64,000 nt of DNA from contig CANRPJ010000013.1 of the NCBI GenBank assembly GCA_947632485.1, positions 1 through 64,000 on the forward strand, written 5' to 3'. Below the pieces are notes generated by a model. It did not search any database. It saw only the letters and a program-made list of their open reading frames with translations, and was not told where the DNA came from. This DNA is from an uncultured Muribaculaceae bacterium (GTDB taxonomy: Bacteria; Bacteroidota; Bacteroidia; Bacteroidales; Muribaculaceae). Of this stretch, positions 60,050 through 64,000 are shown piece by piece (position 1 is the stretch's first letter; the number at the start of each line of letters is the position of its first letter). Made by a program: the position numbers and the translations under genes.

Positions 60050-61147
60050 ATGGCAACACCTAAACTAAAATCCAATCAGGGTGCCGCGCGAATAGTCGCG
60101 TTTATCGCAGTTTTCTGTATTCTCGCGTCTCTTGCAGTGATTCGTAACGGTTCTCTCTTTGGTCGTGAGGCGTCCGAATACTTTTCTTCTGCTAAATCGG
60201 TTTCAGGTAATGATCTTGACTCCCCGACCTCTATCTTACAATCAGGTACACAGGAAATTATCAACACTACCGAAATCGGTAAGGATATATCAGGATATGC
60301 CGGGCCGGTACCATTGGAAATTTTTGTCACCGACGGGCGGATCGATTCTATCGTGGCTCTTCCCAACTCCGAGTCTACAAAATTTTTCAGTCGATTGGAA
60401 TCATCAGGATTGACTAAGGCATGGAATGGGAAAACCCTTCAGGAGGCTGAGACATTAGATGTTGATGCCGTGACCGGAGCCACTTACTCCTCAAATGCCT
60501 TCATTGCCAACGTGCGCGCCGGGGCGGCCTTCGCAGTAGGAGCGAAGGCTACTTCATCAGGCTCCATATCCATAGCAGCAATCGCCGCTTTGATCGTGAT
60601 TTTAGCAGGTGCGGTCATTCCGCTCTTTGTTAAGAATCAGACTTACCGTCTTGTGCAGCAGCTTTTTAATGTGGCGGTTCTCGGTTTCTGGGCCGGCACC
60701 TTCATCGACTATGCCATGATGCTCAATTTCTTCTCCCGCGCGCCTCATTTCACACTCAGTTTCATTATTTCGTTAATCCTTCTGATTGTCGGGCTTATCT
60801 ATCCGCTTTTCAAAAAGCCCAATTTCTATTGCACGTGGATCTGTCCGTTTGGATCGTTGCAAGAGCTTGCCGGAAAAGTTTGCAAAAAGAAGTGGAAGCT
60901 CTCACCGCGCCTCATAAAAGGTCTTGATTCTTTCCGTCAGCTTCTCTGGGTAGTGTTATTGTCATTGCTTTATATAGGCTGGGGTGCGTCATGGATTGAT
61001 TATGAAATATTTACGGCATTTATTGTAGAGTCGGCGTCATGGATTGTCATAGCAGTCGGCGGCGTCTTTGTGGTGCTCTCACTGTTTATCTCCCGCCCCT
61101 TCTGCCGATTTGTATGCCCCACCGGTTCGCTGCTGAAACAGGCCTGA
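60050..61147 (+). CDS. Membrane FMN-binding/4Fe-4S protein (NosR/NapH-like)
   Basis: The 365-residue protein has an N-terminal membrane helix (about 13-33), a periplasmic FMN-binding domain (about 75-165) with VDAVTGATYSS, where the Thr can carry covalent FMN, and then about five membrane helices (170-340). Two half-motifs, CTWICPFGSLQE (about 263-274) and CRFVCPTGSLLK (about 351-362), resemble NapH-type Fe-S ligands. It may pass electrons across the membrane to a periplasmic acceptor. The nitroreductase 46 bases downstream is a natural partner. Confidence 0.85.
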   Translation: MATPKLKSNQGAARIVAFIAVFCILASLAVIRNGSLFGREASEYFSSAKSVSGNDLDSPTSILQSGTQEIINTTEIGKDISGYAGPVPLEIFVTDGRIDSIVALPNSESTKFFSRLESSGLTKAWNGKTLQEAETLDVDAVTGATYSSNAFIANVRAGAAFAVGAKATSSGSISIAAIAALIVILAGAVIPLFVKNQTYRLVQQLFNVAVLGFWAGTFIDYAMMLNFFSRAPHFTLSFIISLILLIVGLIYPLFKKPNFYCTWICPFGSLQELAGKVCKKKWKLSPRLIKGLDSFRQLLWVVLLSLLYIGWGASWIDYEIFTAFIVESASWIVIAVGGVFVVLSLFISRPFCRFVCPTGSLLKQA

Positions 61148-61193
61148 TGCCGGTATCGTCTTTTTTGCTATTAATCATAAATAAAAATAGATT

Positions 61194-61832
61194 ATGAAAG
61201 GTTATCATTGGATTATATTGCTTCTCTCCATAGCTCTTATAGCAGTATCAGTGCGTCTTGGAGCTCAGTCTTCCTCATCTCCAGAAAAAGAAGGAAATAG
61301 CGGCTCCGACGCTGCTCTCGACTGTATCATGACCCGTGCCAGCGTCCGCAGCTACACCGACCGTCAAGTAGCTGACACCACAATCAATAAAATACTTCGC
61401 GCCGGAATGGCGGCTCCTACAGCTGCAAACCAGCAGGCATGGCAGTTTGTAGTCGTTACAGATCAGAATCTCAAAGATTCGATAACGGCCGCATTTGAAT
61501 ATACCAAGATGGTCGATAAGTGCAGCTTTGCAGTGGTCGTATGCGGTGATATGAACAATCTATTCAAAGGAGATATGCCCGACGGAGGCTTCTGGGTAGA
61601 AGATTGTTCTGCCGCATCAGAAAATATGCTCCTGGCTGCTCACGCTTTAGGTCTGGGAGGCGTATGGTGCGGCATTTATCCGCTGAAAGAGAGGGTAGAA
61701 CGCCTGCGCGGTATCTTGAATCTTCCCTCTAACCTTACGCCTCTAAATGTAATGGCATTCGGTTATCCCGCTCAATCCGTGGCGCCAAAAGATAAGTGGA
61801 CTCCTTCAAAAATCCATTACAATTCCTTCTGA
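61194..61832 (+). CDS. Exported nitroreductase-family protein
   Basis: The 212-residue protein has an N-terminal signal or anchor (about residues 5-25), then a nitroreductase FMN fold (about 42-212): MTRASVRSYTDRQV, AAPTAANQQAWQFVVV and the later LAAHALGLGGVWCGIYP. Most nitroreductases are cytosolic and use NAD(P)H. The export signal means electrons must come from elsewhere, most likely the FMN/Fe-S membrane protein encoded just upstream. Substrate unknown. Confidence 0.85.
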   Translation: MKGYHWIILLLSIALIAVSVRLGAQSSSSPEKEGNSGSDAALDCIMTRASVRSYTDRQVADTTINKILRAGMAAPTAANQQAWQFVVVTDQNLKDSITAAFEYTKMVDKCSFAVVVCGDMNNLFKGDMPDGGFWVEDCSAASENMLLAAHALGLGGVWCGIYPLKERVERLRGILNLPSNLTPLNVMAFGYPAQSVAPKDKWTPSKIHYNSF

Positions 61833-62138
61833 CATATTGACATTATAATCCCCCTACGTCCAAATTATCCCGCTTGGCCATAGCCATAATCCCAGAAAAA
61901 TTTCTAACTTCGCATTTAGGTAACACAAATCCCAACAAAGAGGTATTGGCAAACAAAACTCAAGAATCACTTTGTAAACTAAGAATTATGATGGAGCAAA
62001 AATATACAATGCCATAGGGATTCTGTAATGCCACGAATTATTATTGTCTCTAAAACCTCAATATTAAATATAAAGAAATAAAAACTGAGAATTAGAGCAC
62101 AATGAGTAATATATTTTTTATATATACGAATATCAACG
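61833..62138. other. AT-rich intergenic stretch without a gene
   Basis: About 305 bases with no open frame longer than a few codons. No promoter consensus, tRNA or clear inverted repeat was seen. The drop in GC may mark the border of acquired DNA. Confidence 0.5.
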
Positions 62139-63158
62139 GTGGATAGCGGTCAGATAATACTTTTTCAGACGCAGGGAGGCGAGACGAAGATTGAGGTTCG
62201 GCTTGCCAATGAATCTGTGTGGCTTACTGCAGATCAGATGGCGGAGCTGTTTCAACGTAATAAATCGACCATTTCAAGGCATATTAAGAATATACTTGAA
62301 AGTGGTGAATTAGAGCAAAATCGAACTGTTGCATTTTTTGCAACTGTTCAAAACGAGGGCGATAGAAAGGTTGAGCGCAATATTGCATACTATAATCTTG
62401 ACATGATTATCAGCGTAGGGTATCGTGTCAATTCTCACCGGGGCGTTCAGTTCAGGCAGTGGGCTACTCAGGTACTGAAAGAGTATATGATTAAAGGGTT
62501 TGCCTTGAATGATGACCTGTTGAAGAATGCCGGACAAGGTAACTACTTCGATGAGTTGCTTTCGAGAATCCGCGATATACGCAGCTCAGAAAAGGTGTTC
62601 TATCGTAAGGTTCTTGAAATCTATGCACTGAGCATCGACTACGATCCTCGCACTGAAACCACTCAACAGTTCTTCAAGACGGTGCAGAACAAGATGCACT
62701 ATGCGGCGCATGGCAACACAGCAGCTGAGGTTATCTATCAGCGAGCCAATGCAGATAGTGACTTTATGGGTCTGACTTCATGGCGTGGTGCATTACCAAC
62801 CAAACATGAGGCTGAGATTGCTAAGAATTATCTTTCGGAAGAGGAAGTTGATATGCTTAACCGCATAGTAAACCTCTATCTTGATTTTGCCGAACTTCAG
62901 GCAAAGAGCCATGTGCCGATGTATATGAAGGACTGGATAAAGAAACTTGACGACTTCCTTAGATTGTCAGGAAAAGAATTGCTCACACACGCCGGGAGTG
63001 TATCGGCGGAGGTGGCAAAACTGAAAGCTGACACAGAATATGAGAAATTCCATGAGCGTGCCCAGCACCAACTCTCCCCGGTCGAAATTCATTTCATCGA
63101 AGCCTTCGAAGCCGAGCAAAAGAAACTCCTGGGTGGCAAGAGAGAAATGCCCCGTTAG
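62139..63158 (+). CDS. RhuM-family protein
   Basis: The 339-residue protein fits the RhuM (virulence RhuM) family: a winged-helix-like N-terminus (ESVWLTADQMAELFQRNKS, RHIKNILESGEL), then IAYYNLDMIISVGYRVNSHRG and FRQWATQVLKEYMIKGF (about residues 88-125), and a C-terminal Fic-like helical region. RhuM genes travel on islands, often beside restriction genes; their role is unknown. The start is GTG 62139. Confidence 0.9.
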   Translation: MDSGQIILFQTQGGETKIEVRLANESVWLTADQMAELFQRNKSTISRHIKNILESGELEQNRTVAFFATVQNEGDRKVERNIAYYNLDMIISVGYRVNSHRGVQFRQWATQVLKEYMIKGFALNDDLLKNAGQGNYFDELLSRIRDIRSSEKVFYRKVLEIYALSIDYDPRTETTQQFFKTVQNKMHYAAHGNTAAEVIYQRANADSDFMGLTSWRGALPTKHEAEIAKNYLSEEEVDMLNRIVNLYLDFAELQAKSHVPMYMKDWIKKLDDFLRLSGKELLTHAGSVSAEVAKLKADTEYEKFHERAQHQLSPVEIHFIEAFEAEQKKLLGGKREMPR

Positions 63159-63251
63159 AGCCTGAACCTTGCCAGGAGTAGCCCTCTTAGCCTGTAAATA
63201 TCTGTGAGTTCCTCGAAAAAAGGTATATGTATTTTATTCATGAACTGTAAA

Positions 63252-64000
63252 TTACCAATTTATGAGTTCCGGTTTCAGAAGAAAGTCAATCAGTCCTATA
63301 GTTACAATTCCTTCTTCATTTCGTTTGGGTTTAATGTAATCCCTAACGATTATGATTTTCTTGAATGAATCGTCAATGTTGAGTAAGGAAGCTGATTCCT
63401 GACGTTCCTTTGCATCTGTAGGCATCATGAATGCAGATTGGATATAGAATCTTTGGCTACCTTGATTTGCCACAAAATCAACCTCATATTGCTTACGGAT
63501 TCTCTTACCCTCATCGTCATTGGTCCGATACTCTACTACACCTACATCTACCTGAAAACCTCTAATCTTTAGCTCATTATAGATTATATTCTCCATAATG
63601 TGGTTTTCTTCCTGCTGTCTAAAGTCAAGAATTGCATTGCGAACGCCCACGTCCGAAAAATAGTACTTCGACAGCGTGTTTATATATTTCTTTCCCTTTA
63701 TATCATATCGGATAGCCCTTTCAGTCAGAAAGGATTCGCATATATATGTCAAATAGTTATCTATAGTTTTGTTTGACAAAGACACGTTCTTAAGACTCTT
63801 AAATGTATTAGCCAATTTATTAGGATTGGTAGGATAGCCAATAGCTGACGCAATTGTTTGAATCAACTCCTTAAGTTCCGGTTCTCCTTTCAATTTATAC
63901 CTATCGACAATATCACGTACATACACAGTTGAATATAGCCTTTTTAGATAATCGATTTTTTTCTTTGGTGTCTCTAATGTTAGTACATGAGGAAGACCTC
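63252..64000 (-). CDS. AAA/DUF4143 ATPase, C-terminal part, cut by window edge
   Basis: The frame stays open from the stop at 63252 to the right edge of the window; the GTG at 63926 is not the true start. The visible part (about 248 residues) reads GLPHVLTLETPKKKIDYLKR at the front, then TVYVRDIVDRYKLKG, a helical DUF4143 domain (SLSNKTIDNYLTYICESFL, KYYFSDVGVRNAILDFR) and a PD-(D/E)XK-like end (YEVDFVANQGSQRFYIQSAF). The P-loop domain lies outside the window. This type is common in Bacteroidales and has no assigned function. Confidence 0.88.
   Translation of the reverse strand, partial: GLPHVLTLETPKKKIDYLKRLYSTVYVRDIVDRYKLKGEPELKELIQTIASAIGYPTNPNKLANTFKSLKNVSLSNKTIDNYLTYICESFLTERAIRYDIKGKKYINTLSKYYFSDVGVRNAILDFRQQEENHIMENIIYNELKIRGFQVDVGVVEYRTNDDEGKRIRKQYEVDFVANQGSQRFYIQSAFMMPTDAKERQESASLLNIDDSFKKIIIVRDYIKPKRNEEGIVTIGLIDFLLKPELINW

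Noticed and set aside
63252..63926. A complete 224-codon gene starting at GTG 63926
   Set aside because: The frame continues in phase to the window edge with family-like sequence (LKRLYSTVYVRDI), so the gene is truncated by the edge and the GTG is internal.

Overview
The window is a piece of a Bacteroidota chromosome, most likely order Bacteroidales and probably close to Muribaculaceae. Three things point there. The first 75 bases are the 5' end of a 16S rRNA of Bacteroidales type. Shine-Dalgarno sequences are largely absent, while gene after gene is preceded by the Bacteroidetes promoter pair TTG-N19..21-TAnnTTTG. The gene order uppS-bamA-ompH-ompH-murI and the presence of GldE, DUF6089, DUF6242 and BNR_4-type proteins are typical of the order. 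The family-level call is inference. Several genes start with GTG or TTG; where the promoter or homology decided the start, the entry says so.

Layout. 1-616: 16S 5' end, its long leader and promoter, and a small repeat. 617-7371: a PepSY-like protein, two closely related ECF sigma factors, and the envelope operon coaX-OMP-lptC-gldE plus divIC. 7355-22381: one long minus-strand block holding trmD, an inositol-lipid gene set (inositol-phosphate synthase, acyltransferase, GtrA, CDP-alcohol phosphotransferase), a GDP-heptose operon (hddA, gmhA, fused hddC-gmhB), a GH84 hexosaminidase, and a second lipid head-group set (HAD, CDP-alcohol phosphotransferase, lipid kinase, ATP-grasp, nucleotidyltransferase) followed upstream by pdxA. 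22515-36983: ppiD-rlmN-M1 peptidase-thioredoxin operon, metK with a probable SAM riboswitch, a Ca/Na-type exchanger, a LysE/ferredoxin-like/SRPBCC/pyrE operon, and murI. 37081-43880: the outer-membrane assembly operon (two Skp/OmpH chaperones, BamA, UppS, two surface proteins). 44036-53626: ribD divergent from prmC-recX-comF (comF broken by one amber codon), an M3 peptidase, two tandem rhomboids, HU, a BNR-repeat protein and tRNA-Leu. 53778-64000: a more accessory, more AT-rich end with redox genes, small regulators, a 33-residue membrane peptide, a membrane FMN/Fe-S protein paired with an exported nitroreductase, RhuM, and a truncated AAA/DUF4143 ATPase.

How the parts work together. Most of the window builds the cell envelope: inositol and head-group lipids, heptose-containing surface glycan, LPS transport (LptC), outer-membrane protein insertion (BamA, Skp), undecaprenol (UppS), D-glutamate (MurI) and septation (DivIC). 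The most interesting part is the 17-21 kb head-group cassette. It has the enzymes needed to activate a phosphorylated polyol with a nucleotide and transfer it to a lipid, next to an ATP-grasp enzyme whose metal-site motif looks more like inositol-phosphate kinases than RimK. Other points worth a second look: the amber codon in comF, the two-copy CTTGACA palindromic element, the promoter-backed 33-residue peptide, apparently leaderless divergent genes at ribD/prmC, and a metK leader with competing start-codon hairpins.
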